NCBI RefSeq assembly: GCF_022348085.1 | Contig: NZ_JAKRFN010000010.1 | Location: 111,065 to 175,064 of the forward strand | Reading direction: 5' to 3' | Source: Mycobacterium sp. PSTR-4-N | GTDB taxonomy: Bacteria > Actinomycetota > Actinomycetes > Mycobacteriales > Mycobacteriaceae | Length of the DNA stretch: 64,000 nt | In this document: positions 1-8,672 of the stretch, in pieces | How the letters are laid out: each line of letters opens with the position of its first letter | Position numbering within the stretch: position 1 is the stretch's first letter | The notes under the pieces: generated by a model | The model's database searches: none | What the model was told of the DNA's origin: nothing | The model's input: the letters and a program-made list of their open reading frames with translations, nothing else | Made by a program: the position numbers and the translations under genes

Positions 1-1589
1 CGCTGCTGCCGACACGCAATTTCAACTATGCGGACGACTCACTGTCCTGGGCGTATCAACTGACCCAGCCCAGCGGGCTCATCAACAGCCACCACCTGTA
101 TCTGAACGGAATGAGGGTGCTGTACCGGCTGCTGCACGACATCGGTATCACCGTCAATCCGGTCGAGCTGTTGTCGCTCTACTCGGCACTGTGGGGAGCC
201 ATCGGACTGGCAGTCCTGTTCTGCCTTCTGGGCCGCGCCGGCCTGGGACCGCAGGCGCTCTGGGGCACTCTGTTCTGTGCGTTCAGCGCCGGCTACTGGT
301 CCTATTCCATCGTCGGCGATGTCTACGTACCGGCGATAGCGCTCATGGTGATCGGCTTCTTCTGCACGTACTGCGGGCTCACCGCGCAGAACCCCCGTCG
401 CACAGCGCAATACGCCGTCGGAGCGATCGTTGCCTTCACGGCGATGATCCTCCATCACCAGGCATTCGCGATGGTCGTGGTCGGCTTGATTCCCGCCGCG
501 CTCCTGATGAAGCACACCGGCGTTCGTAGACGACTGGCCTACGCTGCGGTGCTGCCGATCTCGGTTGGACTGTTGACCTCCGCGTCGTACCTGTTCGCCT
601 ATGCGTCCCTGCCCGCGACGCAGCAGCACGGAATCGTGCGGTTCGGCGCCGGGTACGTCGAATCGTTCGATCCGAGGGCCGACCAGAAGCAACTGAACCT
701 GGCTTCTGCTGCCAACATGGCCGTCGGACAGACGCGGGCACTGGTCTCGACCAACGTGGTGTTCCGCAGCCCCGCTGTCGCCGAGGCCGTCGCACACCGA
801 TATCCGTATCGCGCCACCTATCCGTTCCCCTACCTGGTTCGCAACATCTCACCCCCGGCCGCCATCGCCATCGGTGTGTCAGCCGCGCTGGCCGCGGTGC
901 TGACCGCCTGTCTGGTTGTAGCAGGACTGTGGGTGGGTCTCAAGGAGCGGGGCCTGATCCTGCTCGTGTCCCTTCCGATGATCCCGCAAGCTCTCTTCTT
1001 CGGTTGGTGGGAGGGTATCTCCGACGAGTTCGCACTCTGGACGCTGCCATTGCTCGCGATCATCGTCACGCGCGGCGCTGCGCAGCTGACACGCCCGGCG
1101 CGGTGGCTGGGCGTCACGGTCACCTGTCTTTTCGTGAGTACGCTGGCGGGATCGACAAGCCTGTATTGGAACGCGGACAACGACATCGACTTCGTCAACG
1201 ACCGGTATGTGCACTCGCTGGGAGGCAACGACGTACTGATCGGCTTCGAGGACATCCAATCCGATTTCCGCATCAAACTCGAGGCGCAGCAACGTGGTTT
1301 TCGGTACCTCAACTACTTCAACGTTCGTAACCCGGAGCAGAATTCGGCCTTCGACGCAGCTCTGCAGAGATCGATCGCGTCTCACGCCAACATCTATGTC
1401 TCGCCCCGTCTGAGCTATCCGCCGCAGAGTGCGGTCGTCTTCAAGCAGTCGACCGAACCGCAATTCGAGACGGGCCGACGCGACCTGCTGACCACGTTGC
1501 ACAGGATCAGCGGCATCCACTGGCTGAAGCCAACGGTGTTCTCTGCCAAGTACTTCCACGTCGATCCGGGTGCTCCTGCCCCGAACTGA
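1..1589 (+). CDS. Polytopic membrane protein of polysaccharide locus, 5'-truncated by window
   Basis: The frame is open from position 3 to the TGA at 1587-1589, so the true start lies upstream of the window; the ATG at 111 is internal, following 36 in-frame codons of similar character. About 528 residues are visible. Some ten hydrophobic stretches over the first ~370 residues indicate a multi-pass membrane protein, followed by a hydrophilic tail of ~120 residues. The N-terminal part (encoded 27-41) carries an acidic pair in an aromatic context, as seen in the first loop of GT-C-fold glycosyltransferases; this is suggestive only. It lies 12 bp before the heparinase-like gene, so it probably belongs to the same operon. 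Possible roles are a GT-C transferase or a Wzy-like polymerase; I do not recognise the family. Confidence 0.75.
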   Translation, partial: LLPTRNFNYADDSLSWAYQLTQPSGLINSHHLYLNGMRVLYRLLHDIGITVNPVELLSLYSALWGAIGLAVLFCLLGRAGLGPQALWGTLFCAFSAGYWSYSIVGDVYVPAIALMVIGFFCTYCGLTAQNPRRTAQYAVGAIVAFTAMILHHQAFAMVVVGLIPAALLMKHTGVRRRLAYAAVLPISVGLLTSASYLFAYASLPATQQHGIVRFGAGYVESFDPRADQKQLNLASAANMAVGQTRALVSTNVVFRSPAVAEAVAHRYPYRATYPFPYLVRNISPPAAIAIGVSAALAAVLTACLVVAGLWVGLKERGLILLVSLPMIPQALFFGWWEGISDEFALWTLPLLAIIVTRGAAQLTRPARWLGVTVTCLFVSTLAGSTSLYWNADNDIDFVNDRYVHSLGGNDVLIGFEDIQSDFRIKLEAQQRGFRYLNYFNVRNPEQNSAFDAALQRSIASHANIYVSPRLSYPPQSAVVFKQSTEPQFETGRRDLLTTLHRISGIHWLKPTVFSAKYFHVDPGAPAPN

Positions 1590-1601
1590 GAGGGATTCGT
1601 C

Positions 1602-3746
1602 ATGTCCAGCCTCACGTGGTACGCCGGCCGCGCGGCGACGATGTCGCCGCGGGAGGTGCTCTGGCGCGCCCGACGCCTCGGCGATGCCCTGGTGCTCGGT
1701 GACGGTCTCCGCGCACCGGCGGGCTCTGCGTCGCTGCGCGGCGACGGGGATGACTGGGAGATGTTGCGCAAGCGCTTCATCTCGGGCACCGCAGCGCCGG
1801 TCCTGCTCGATGAGCGTCGCGCCGCGCACATCGCTGACACGTGCGACGTCGGCGCACTGATCGCCGAAGCCGACAGGATCTGTGACGGCGAACGCTCATA
1901 TTTCGGGTACGGTCCGACGAACGTCGGCCGTTTCGTCGACTGGAACCACGACCCCATCAGCGGCTTTCACTGGCCAAACCTGGCCGGGAACCGCATCGAT
2001 CACCGCGTTGCACCCAGCGATCCGAAATGGATCTGGGAGCTCAACCGCCTCCAGCATCTGCCCCTGCTGGCGCAGGCTTGGCTTTTCACCGGCGAAGCGT
2101 TCTATGCAGAAACAGCCTTTGCTCATCTTGATTCATGGCTCGACCAGAATCCCGTGGGTACCGGAATCGCATGGCGGGGCGCATTCGAGCCGGGCATCAG
2201 AGCCATCTCGATCGCCCTTGCCGTGCAGGGCTTGCGGACGTCACCCGCCCTGACCACCCCCAGGTACCAGCGGCTGGTGCGAATGTTGGACGCGACAGCA
2301 CGGTACTGCTGGCGTGCCAGGTCGCGCTTCAGCTCGGCGAACAACCACCTGATCGGTGAGCTGAGCGGGATGGTGACGGTATGCCTGTTGTTCCCTGAGG
2401 TGGCCGTGTCAGAGGGCGTGCTGGCGCGAGCGGTCACCATCCTGGCTCGGGAAGCGGACAACTTGATCGCTCCTGACGGTTCCGGTGCCGAGCAGTCGGT
2501 GTCGTACCAGATCTTCGCTGCCGAGTTGCTCGCTGTGGTCGCAGTACTGCTTCGCCTGCACGGTATGCAGGGAGCCGCTGACATCGTCGCAGCGATCGAT
2601 CGCGGCGGGACCTATCTCGCCCTTCTGGTCGGCGCCGACGATCCCGACCCCCGGTACGGCGACGATGACGACAGCTTCGCCGTACGACTGGGTGCGGAAC
2701 CGAAACGGACGGTACGCCAACATCTCGGCGTCGTGGGGGCCATCACCGGCAATGACAGCGCAGTGAGGTACGGGGTGGGCACCCTCACTTCGGCATGGTT
2801 CGCGGATGCACTTCGTACTCGCCCACCTGGGGCCGAAGAAACGGCTCGCGCCGTCGTCGGCCCCAGCGGTTACGCCCAGGATGGCGGTCTGGTGGTTCTG
2901 CGCAGCGGCCGACGCCGAATCACCATGGACGTAGGCCCGCTCGGCTACCTGTCGACAGCGGCGCACGGGCACGCCGACGCACTCGCTGTCACCGTCGCTG
3001 CCGACGGGCACGATCTGATCGTCGACCCGGGGACGGGCAGCTTCTACCGGAACCCAGCCGTGCGCGAGGCCCACCGCGGCACCCGCATGCACGCCACGGT
3101 GTGTGTGGACGGCCTCGATCAGTCCGAGCCGGGTGGACCGTTCTATTGGCGACGGCGCGCAACCCCGACGGTGCACTCGGTCGACGTGGGAACCGGTGTC
3201 GTCGACGCCGAGCACGACGGGTACCGCCGACTCGCTGACCCGGTGACACATCGTCGTTGGCTCCTCGCGTCGCCCGGTGATCCTGTCGTACTCGTCGTCG
3301 ATGTGGTCACGGGTCGATCGGAACACGACGTCACCGTGTCGTGGCCACTTCACCCCAGCCTCGGGATGACGCCCGTCCCGGCGGGCCATCTCATCTCGCG
3401 CGGTCAGGTGCCGGTGATGGGCATCTTCTACGGCGCGACGGCAACCATCGGGCTCGACCAGGTTCGCGGTGACAGAGACACGAACCTGGGATGGTGGTCG
3501 GATCGTCTGGAAAGCAGGACACCGGCCTGGCTGGTCGGTGTCCGAACCCGGTCCGTCCTTCCCGTGGCGATCGCGTCCCTGGTGTACCTGGGCGATCCCG
3601 CGCCCATTTCCGGTCCCGTGATCACCTGCCAGACAACGTCATTGACGGTCCGCTGGACTCAAGGCGGCGCTGCCCGCCAGGTGAGCATCGATACCCGCCG
3701 CCCCGGCATCCGCAGCGGCGAACTTCCTCAACGATCGAAACGATAG
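1602..3746 (+). CDS. Heparinase II/III family protein (alginate-lyase-like plus heparinase domain)
   Basis: The 714-residue protein has the two-part layout of heparinase II/III proteins found in exopolysaccharide loci: an N-terminal helical toroid (about residues 60-400) and a C-terminal beta-sandwich domain. The toroid carries the family's Asn-Asn-His motif at residues 247-249 and a Tyr-containing segment SVSYQIF near residue 300. The second domain starts with the H455-G-H457-A-D459 motif followed by a VDPGTGSF stretch. These fit eliminative cleavage of a uronic-acid-containing glycan. No signal peptide is visible; the N-terminus contains the MSPREVLWRARR pattern common in relatives encoded beside capsule genes. 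It is 7 bp before the sugar-nucleotide dehydrogenase gene. The substrate is not known; the neighbours suggest the polymer made by this locus. Confidence 0.88.
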   Translation: MSSLTWYAGRAATMSPREVLWRARRLGDALVLGDGLRAPAGSASLRGDGDDWEMLRKRFISGTAAPVLLDERRAAHIADTCDVGALIAEADRICDGERSYFGYGPTNVGRFVDWNHDPISGFHWPNLAGNRIDHRVAPSDPKWIWELNRLQHLPLLAQAWLFTGEAFYAETAFAHLDSWLDQNPVGTGIAWRGAFEPGIRAISIALAVQGLRTSPALTTPRYQRLVRMLDATARYCWRARSRFSSANNHLIGELSGMVTVCLLFPEVAVSEGVLARAVTILAREADNLIAPDGSGAEQSVSYQIFAAELLAVVAVLLRLHGMQGAADIVAAIDRGGTYLALLVGADDPDPRYGDDDDSFAVRLGAEPKRTVRQHLGVVGAITGNDSAVRYGVGTLTSAWFADALRTRPPGAEETARAVVGPSGYAQDGGLVVLRSGRRRITMDVGPLGYLSTAAHGHADALAVTVAADGHDLIVDPGTGSFYRNPAVREAHRGTRMHATVCVDGLDQSEPGGPFYWRRRATPTVHSVDVGTGVVDAEHDGYRRLADPVTHRRWLLASPGDPVVLVVDVVTGRSEHDVTVSWPLHPSLGMTPVPAGHLISRGQVPVMGIFYGATATIGLDQVRGDRDTNLGWWSDRLESRTPAWLVGVRTRSVLPVAIASLVYLGDPAPISGPVITCQTTSLTVRWTQGGAARQVSIDTRRPGIRSGELPQRSKR

Positions 3747-3753
3747 GAAAATC

Positions 3754-5091
3754 ATGAAGGATCCGATGCGTCCCGCGGTCAGTGTTTTCGGACTCGGGTA
3801 TGTGGGCTGTGTGAGCGCAGTCTGTCTCGCCTCGCGCCGGAACCGCGTCGTCGGCGTCGACGTCAATCTCGACAAACTCGACGCCCTCAGGCGTGGCGTG
3901 GCCCCCGTGGTCGAGGAACGTATCGGCGAGCTCACGGCGCAGGTGGTGGCCGCCGGGGATCTGATCGTGACCGCCGACGCCGCCGCCGCGGTGCTCGACA
4001 CCGACCTGTCCCTGATCTGCGTCGGTACGCCGTCTGCGCCGGGCGGCGGGCTGTCCACCACCGCACTGGAGAAGGTCACCGACGCCATCGGGGCCGCACT
4101 GGCCGTGAAGGCAGGCTGGCACGTGGTCGTCTACCGCAGCACCATGGTGCCCGGCACGTGCGAGGATCTGCTCATCCCTCGCCTCGAAGCGGCGTCCGGA
4201 AAGCGTGCCGGCATCGATTTCGGAGTCTGCGTCAACCCGGAGTTCCTCCGGGAGGGTACGAGCGTACGCGACTTCTTCGATCCGGCGAAAACCGTTGTCG
4301 GCACCAATGAGTCGCGCAGCGCCTCGATGGTGCTCGGGCTCTACGACGAGCTGCCCGGGAAGCGGTTTCAGGTGCCGATCAGAGTTGCCGAGATGGCGAA
4401 ATACGTCGACAACAGCTTTCACGCACTCAAGGTCGACTTCGCCAACGAGATCGGAGCGATCTGTTCGGTGTTGACTCTGGACTCCTATGACGTCATGGAG
4501 ATTTTCTGCACCGACACGAAACTGAACATCAGCACCGCGTACCTCAAACCGGGCTTCGCTTTCGGCGGATCCTGCCTACCCAAAGACGTTCGCGCACTGA
4601 CTCACACCGCGCGACAGAATGACCTCGACGTCCCGCTTCTGGCCAATCTGCTGACCTCCAACGAAAGTCAGATGCGCCGCGCGGTCGACTTGGTGCTGGC
4701 CGCGGGCCGTCGCAAAGTCGCGATCTTCGGTCTGTCCTTCAAGCAGGGCACCGATGACCTGCGTGACAGTCCACTGGTCGAACTCGCCGAGCGTCTCATC
4801 GGCAAGGGTTTCGACGTCAAGATCTATGATCCGACCGTCGTGCTGTCCCGCCTGACGGGCGCGAACCGCCAGTACATCAGCGAGCAGCTCCCTCACATCG
4901 GGGACCTGCTCAGTGACGACGCGGGCGCGGTGTTCGATCACGGCGAGGTCCTGATCGTCGGATCGCGCCGACCGGAAGTCGTCGAGGTGATCGAGCAGGC
5001 CGGATCCGACCGGTACATCGTCGATCTCGTGCGTCTGCCTGCCGCCGCGACGCTGCGCGGGACGCCGAACTATCAGGGGATCGGGTGGTGA
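3754..5091 (+). CDS. GDP-mannose/UDP-glucose 6-dehydrogenase family protein (AlgD-like)
   Basis: This 445-residue NAD-dependent dehydrogenase would oxidise a sugar nucleotide at C6 to the uronic acid, supplying an acidic sugar for the polysaccharide. The N-terminal Rossmann fold shows GLGYVG (about residues 12-17). NPEFLREG lies in the first half. The catalytic cysteine is C274 within FGGSCLPKD. The PGFAFGGSCLPKDVRAL pattern and overall length are closer to GDP-mannose 6-dehydrogenase (AlgD) than to typical Ugd, so GDP-mannuronate is the favoured product, but UDP-glucuronate cannot be excluded. ATG at 3754 is preceded by a weak AGGA. The gene sits between the heparinase-like gene and a GT4 glycosyltransferase, and its TGA lies 2 bp before the likely start of the latter. 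Confidence 0.88.
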   Translation: MKDPMRPAVSVFGLGYVGCVSAVCLASRRNRVVGVDVNLDKLDALRRGVAPVVEERIGELTAQVVAAGDLIVTADAAAAVLDTDLSLICVGTPSAPGGGLSTTALEKVTDAIGAALAVKAGWHVVVYRSTMVPGTCEDLLIPRLEAASGKRAGIDFGVCVNPEFLREGTSVRDFFDPAKTVVGTNESRSASMVLGLYDELPGKRFQVPIRVAEMAKYVDNSFHALKVDFANEIGAICSVLTLDSYDVMEIFCTDTKLNISTAYLKPGFAFGGSCLPKDVRALTHTARQNDLDVPLLANLLTSNESQMRRAVDLVLAAGRRKVAIFGLSFKQGTDDLRDSPLVELAERLIGKGFDVKIYDPTVVLSRLTGANRQYISEQLPHIGDLLSDDAGAVFDHGEVLIVGSRRPEVVEVIEQAGSDRYIVDLVRLPAAATLRGTPNYQGIGW

Positions 5092-5093
5092 CC

Positions 5094-6347
5094 ATGAACA
5101 GCCTGTCTCTCACCGACGCGTCGAATACCCGCCCCCGACGCCGGTCCCGCCCGCTGGATGCGGGCGGGACCGGTGTGCCGGGCCGGCGCTCGGGTCTGCG
5201 GGTGCTGATGATCGGTCCCTACCCGCTCGAACCGGGGCGTGTGCGCGGCGGCATCGAAGCGGTCACCAGCGTTCTCGTTCCGGCGCTGGCAGAGCGGGAC
5301 GATGTCGAGAGCATCACCGTGGTGCGTTTTCACGACGGTGACGCGCCCGTGCCCTTCCGTCGGGAGGGGGACAAGGTGGACGTTCACTACGTACGCAGTC
5401 AGCGGTGGTTACGCACCCTCACCGGCTCCTATCTCGACCTGTGCAGAGCACGCCGACTGGTACGACGGCTTCACCCAGATGTGGTGCACGGCCAAGAGGT
5501 CGGATTGAGCGGCGCCATCGCGCTGCGCTGCAGCCCGAAGACCGCGGTCACTGTCCACGGGCTCCTGCTGTCCGACATGAGCTCTGAGGGGCACGGCATG
5601 CGGTGCCTGCGTCGAGTTCTGCGGGACGGCCTCATGCGCAGAATGCAGCAGTCGGTGCTCCGCCGCGCGAGACTCGTCATATCGATCTCGAATTGGGATG
5701 CGAGGATCCTCGACGTACCCATGCAGGGCGAACGGGTGCTGATAGCCAATCCGATCGGTGGGGAGTTCTTCAGCCTGGCACCATCGGGGCTCACACGACC
5801 CCACATTCTCTACGCCGGGGTTTTCACCGAGCGCAAGAATCCGATCGGAGTCATCAACGCGTTCGCCCTGGCACGGGCGTTCGTGCCGTCAGCGACGCTG
5901 ACGCTCGTCGGTCCCCACCCTGACCCCGATTACCTGCGAGCTGTCCGCAACAGGGTCGAGGATCTCGGCCTGCGCGGCTGTGTCGAGATCGCCGACCTGG
6001 TCGGGGTCGAGCGCATGCGCGAAGAGATCGCTGCTGCCCGAGCCGTGGCACTGTTCTCTCGGGAGGAGAACGCCCCTACGATCCTGGCCCAAGCCATGGC
6101 GGCCGGCAAGCCCGTGATCGCGAGCCGCGTGGGTGGGGTGACCGACATGGTGAGCGATGACGAGACGGGCTTCCTGGTCGACCCTGACGACGAGCCGGCA
6201 CTCGCCGACGGGATGGTGAGGCTCCTCGGCGATCAGGCCCTGGCTCTACGGATGGGTTGGCGGGCACATGAGGTCGCCGTCGACCGCTTCACGGCAGCGG
6301 CTGTCGCGGAGAAGACCGTGGCAGCGTATCGAGAAGTGTTGTCGTGA
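5094..6347 (+). CDS. GT4 family glycosyltransferase
   Basis: The 417-residue protein has the GT-B architecture of retaining GT4 transferases: an N-terminal GxxxGGIEAVTSVL acceptor-side motif (about residues 40-60) and a C-terminal donor domain containing YAGVFTERKN and the SREENAPT...AMAAGKPVIASRVGG block. In the E-x7-E donor motif the first Glu is present (E325) but the second position is Gln (Q333). It should transfer a sugar from a nucleotide donor to a growing lipid-linked oligosaccharide on the cytoplasmic side. GTG codons at 5085 and 5088 overlap the previous stop; ATG 5094 is chosen because it lies just after that stop, but an upstream GTG remains possible. Donor and acceptor are unknown. 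Confidence 0.85.
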   Translation: MNSLSLTDASNTRPRRRSRPLDAGGTGVPGRRSGLRVLMIGPYPLEPGRVRGGIEAVTSVLVPALAERDDVESITVVRFHDGDAPVPFRREGDKVDVHYVRSQRWLRTLTGSYLDLCRARRLVRRLHPDVVHGQEVGLSGAIALRCSPKTAVTVHGLLLSDMSSEGHGMRCLRRVLRDGLMRRMQQSVLRRARLVISISNWDARILDVPMQGERVLIANPIGGEFFSLAPSGLTRPHILYAGVFTERKNPIGVINAFALARAFVPSATLTLVGPHPDPDYLRAVRNRVEDLGLRGCVEIADLVGVERMREEIAAARAVALFSREENAPTILAQAMAAGKPVIASRVGGVTDMVSDDETGFLVDPDDEPALADGMVRLLGDQALALRMGWRAHEVAVDRFTAAAVAEKTVAAYREVLS

Positions 6348-6354
6348 GGGCGAA

Positions 6355-7458
6355 ATGATGACCAGCATCGACGAACTGGCATCGAAACTGTTGTGCGCCA
6401 GCGGGATGGCGGCAGTGGCCCGCCGGATACACTCCCGTCAGCTTGTCATTCTCATGTTCCATGGCGTGGAGGCGGAGCCACCCAGCCCTCCGTGCGACTG
6501 GGTGATCGACGCTGCGGCACTGCGGCGAAACCTGACGTGGCTGCGCCGTCGCTACCATGTCCTGCCGCTTGCAGAGGCGCTCGAGCGGCTCGGTGACGGA
6601 TCGCTGCCGCGGCGGGCCGCGGTGGTGACCTTCGACGACGGCACAGCCAACCTGCTGACCCATGCCGCACCCGTCCTGCGCGACCTCGGTGTGCCGGCAG
6701 CGGTGTTCCTCGCCACGGGTCCCATGGGCACCGCGGAATTGCTGTGGGCTGACCGCCTGTGGTTGGCATTCGCGCAGACGACCCGATCCGAGGTCGACCT
6801 CTCCTCGTTGGGTCTCGGGACACGCCCCGTGACGGCAGACATCGACCGCGCCGCCGCACGCGATGTCACCATCGCGCGGCTCAAGGAACTGCCGGATGCG
6901 CAACGTCTCGCCGAAATGCGGACCGTCCTCGAGGCTCTCGGTCAAGACTGCGCCGCCGGCGGTGAGCTCTTCCGACTGCTGTCCTGGCCGGAGGCCGGTG
7001 ATCTCGCCTGCGACGGGCTGGTGAGCCTGCACCCGCACAGCGTGACGCACCCTATTCTCGCGCGCTGCGACGACGCCAAGGTGGAATTCGAGGTCGCAGA
7101 GTCGTGCCGGGCATTGAGAATCAACACCGGTCGGACGCCGACGATCTTCGCCTATCCCAACGGCGGCGAGCAGGACATCGACGAACGTACTCGGCAAGCA
7201 CTGGAGCGGAACGGTATCCGGTGGGCGCTGTCCACCATCGAAGGGTTCGCGGACTCCGGATCAGATCCCTTCCTGTTGCCCCGGATCGGTGTTTCGCCGC
7301 ATCAGACTTTCCCGCAGTTCGTCCGCAGAACATCGGGCCTGGCTCTGCGACCACGCCGCCGGCGCAGATCCGGCGCGCGACGACGCACCGCGGACCATGG
7401 CGGACCGGAGCCGGCGCTCGCCGTGACCGGCCACAAGTCGTGGAGTGGGCGGACGTGA
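6355..7458 (+). CDS. Polysaccharide deacetylase (NodB-type, CE4) family protein
   Basis: The 367-residue protein carries the CE4 metal-dependent deacetylase motifs: VVTFDDG with D94-D95, the zinc ligands H228 and H232 in HSVTHP, and FAYPNGG near residue 264. It would remove N-acetyl groups from amino sugars of the glycan or its lipid-linked precursor. ATG 6355 (or 6358) follows GAGGG at 6346-6350 and lies 7 bp after the preceding stop; the frame continues open further upstream into the GT4 gene but that part is only overlap. The last ~50 residues are Arg-rich and poorly conserved in appearance. The gene ends in a GTGA overlap with the next glycosyltransferase, so the two are translationally coupled. 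Confidence 0.87.
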   Translation: MMTSIDELASKLLCASGMAAVARRIHSRQLVILMFHGVEAEPPSPPCDWVIDAAALRRNLTWLRRRYHVLPLAEALERLGDGSLPRRAAVVTFDDGTANLLTHAAPVLRDLGVPAAVFLATGPMGTAELLWADRLWLAFAQTTRSEVDLSSLGLGTRPVTADIDRAAARDVTIARLKELPDAQRLAEMRTVLEALGQDCAAGGELFRLLSWPEAGDLACDGLVSLHPHSVTHPILARCDDAKVEFEVAESCRALRINTGRTPTIFAYPNGGEQDIDERTRQALERNGIRWALSTIEGFADSGSDPFLLPRIGVSPHQTFPQFVRRTSGLALRPRRRRRSGARRRTADHGGPEPALAVTGHKSWSGRT

Positions 7459-8672
7459 CGACGCTCATCGTGACAGCGACACGCGTGGACACCATGTCCA
7501 ACGGAACCGATCTGAGGATCGCGCAGCTCTGCGCGCTCATTCCCGACGAGCGGCATCTGTTCGTAGCCCCGCTGCATTCTCCTCCTGAGCGACCGTCGAC
7601 GATCGACCGATCGACTCTGTTCACCAGTGTCACCGAGTGCGGACCGATGCTCACCGGTCCACTCTCACCGCGCCGGCACTTCCGCCTCGACGATCTCCAC
7701 TATCTGCGGCACAGTCGGGCCAGAGAATTCGCCGCCGTACGGCAACGACTCGAAGCCCTGATCGTCGAGTACGCGATCTCGCAGATCGTGGTGTTCGGGG
7801 AGGAACTCGTCGAATTGGTCGCCGACATCGACGTCGAACACGCCGTGCTCGACGTCTGCGACAGCATGGCACTGCGGCGCAGCCGCGCCTTCGGATACGC
7901 CGGCGGCTTCCGTAGCCGACGGTGGCAGGACGCAATCGATCTGATCCGGGCCCGCCGCACGGAAGCGCGGCTGCCGCAGCTGTTCGACCGGGTGGTCACC
8001 GCCAGCGACGCCGACACGACGCACATCATCGCCCTCAGCGGCACCGCGTCGAACGTGCAAACCGTGCCCAACGGCGTCGACGAGAGCTATCTCGCCGCGA
8101 TGCCACCGCCGGCGGACCGCCGCGCCGTGGTGTTCTGGGGCAACCTGGACTTCGCGCCCAATGCGGATGCGCTCGCGTACTTCTTCGACGACGTGTGGTT
8201 CCCCACATTGCGTGATGCCGCGGTAGCTGTCGAGGTCGTGGGACGCAATGCCCCGCCGTGGTTGGTCGAGCTCGCTGAACGCGAACCTCTGGTTCGGCTG
8301 GCTGGTTTCGTGCCGGACCTGCGATCCACGGTGTCGCGCTACCCCGTGATGATCAACCCCATGCAGACCGGAAGCGGGGTCAAGAACAAGGTGCTCGAGG
8401 CCTTCGGTCTCGGTGTCGTGGTGGTCTCGACGCCCCTCGGGGTCGAGGCGCTCAGTGCGGTCCGCAATGGGAAGCACCTCGTCATCGCCGAGGAGAGCCG
8501 GGAGTTCGCCGCGGCGGTGCTGGAACTGCTCGATGACGCGGACTGCCGACTTCGATTGCGCACCAACGCCAATGCACTGCTTCACGAGCATTATCGCTGG
8601 GACGTGGTCGGTCGACCGTGGCGGACCATGGTCGATGGGGGCGATGTCACCGCGGGACGAGGTCGACGGTGA
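7455..8672 (+). CDS. GT4-type glycosyltransferase (GT-B fold)
   Basis: The 405-residue protein has a C-terminal GT1/GT4 donor-binding half with VPNGVD (about residue 205), FWGNLDFAPNADAL, and the late motif MQTGSGVKNKVLEAFGLG followed by VVSTPLGVEAL. This arrangement matches the Stp1-like glycosyltransferases often encoded in exosortase-associated and other EPS loci. The GTG at 7455 overlaps the deacetylase stop (GTGA); a much longer in-frame extension back to 7104 runs inside the deacetylase gene and is rejected as a start. It probably adds one sugar of the repeat unit in the cytoplasm. Its own stop overlaps the flippase start. Confidence 0.83.
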   Translation: MTTLIVTATRVDTMSNGTDLRIAQLCALIPDERHLFVAPLHSPPERPSTIDRSTLFTSVTECGPMLTGPLSPRRHFRLDDLHYLRHSRAREFAAVRQRLEALIVEYAISQIVVFGEELVELVADIDVEHAVLDVCDSMALRRSRAFGYAGGFRSRRWQDAIDLIRARRTEARLPQLFDRVVTASDADTTHIIALSGTASNVQTVPNGVDESYLAAMPPPADRRAVVFWGNLDFAPNADALAYFFDDVWFPTLRDAAVAVEVVGRNAPPWLVELAEREPLVRLAGFVPDLRSTVSRYPVMINPMQTGSGVKNKVLEAFGLGVVVVSTPLGVEALSAVRNGKHLVIAEESREFAAAVLELLDDADCRLRLRTNANALLHEHYRWDVVGRPWRTMVDGGDVTAGRGRR

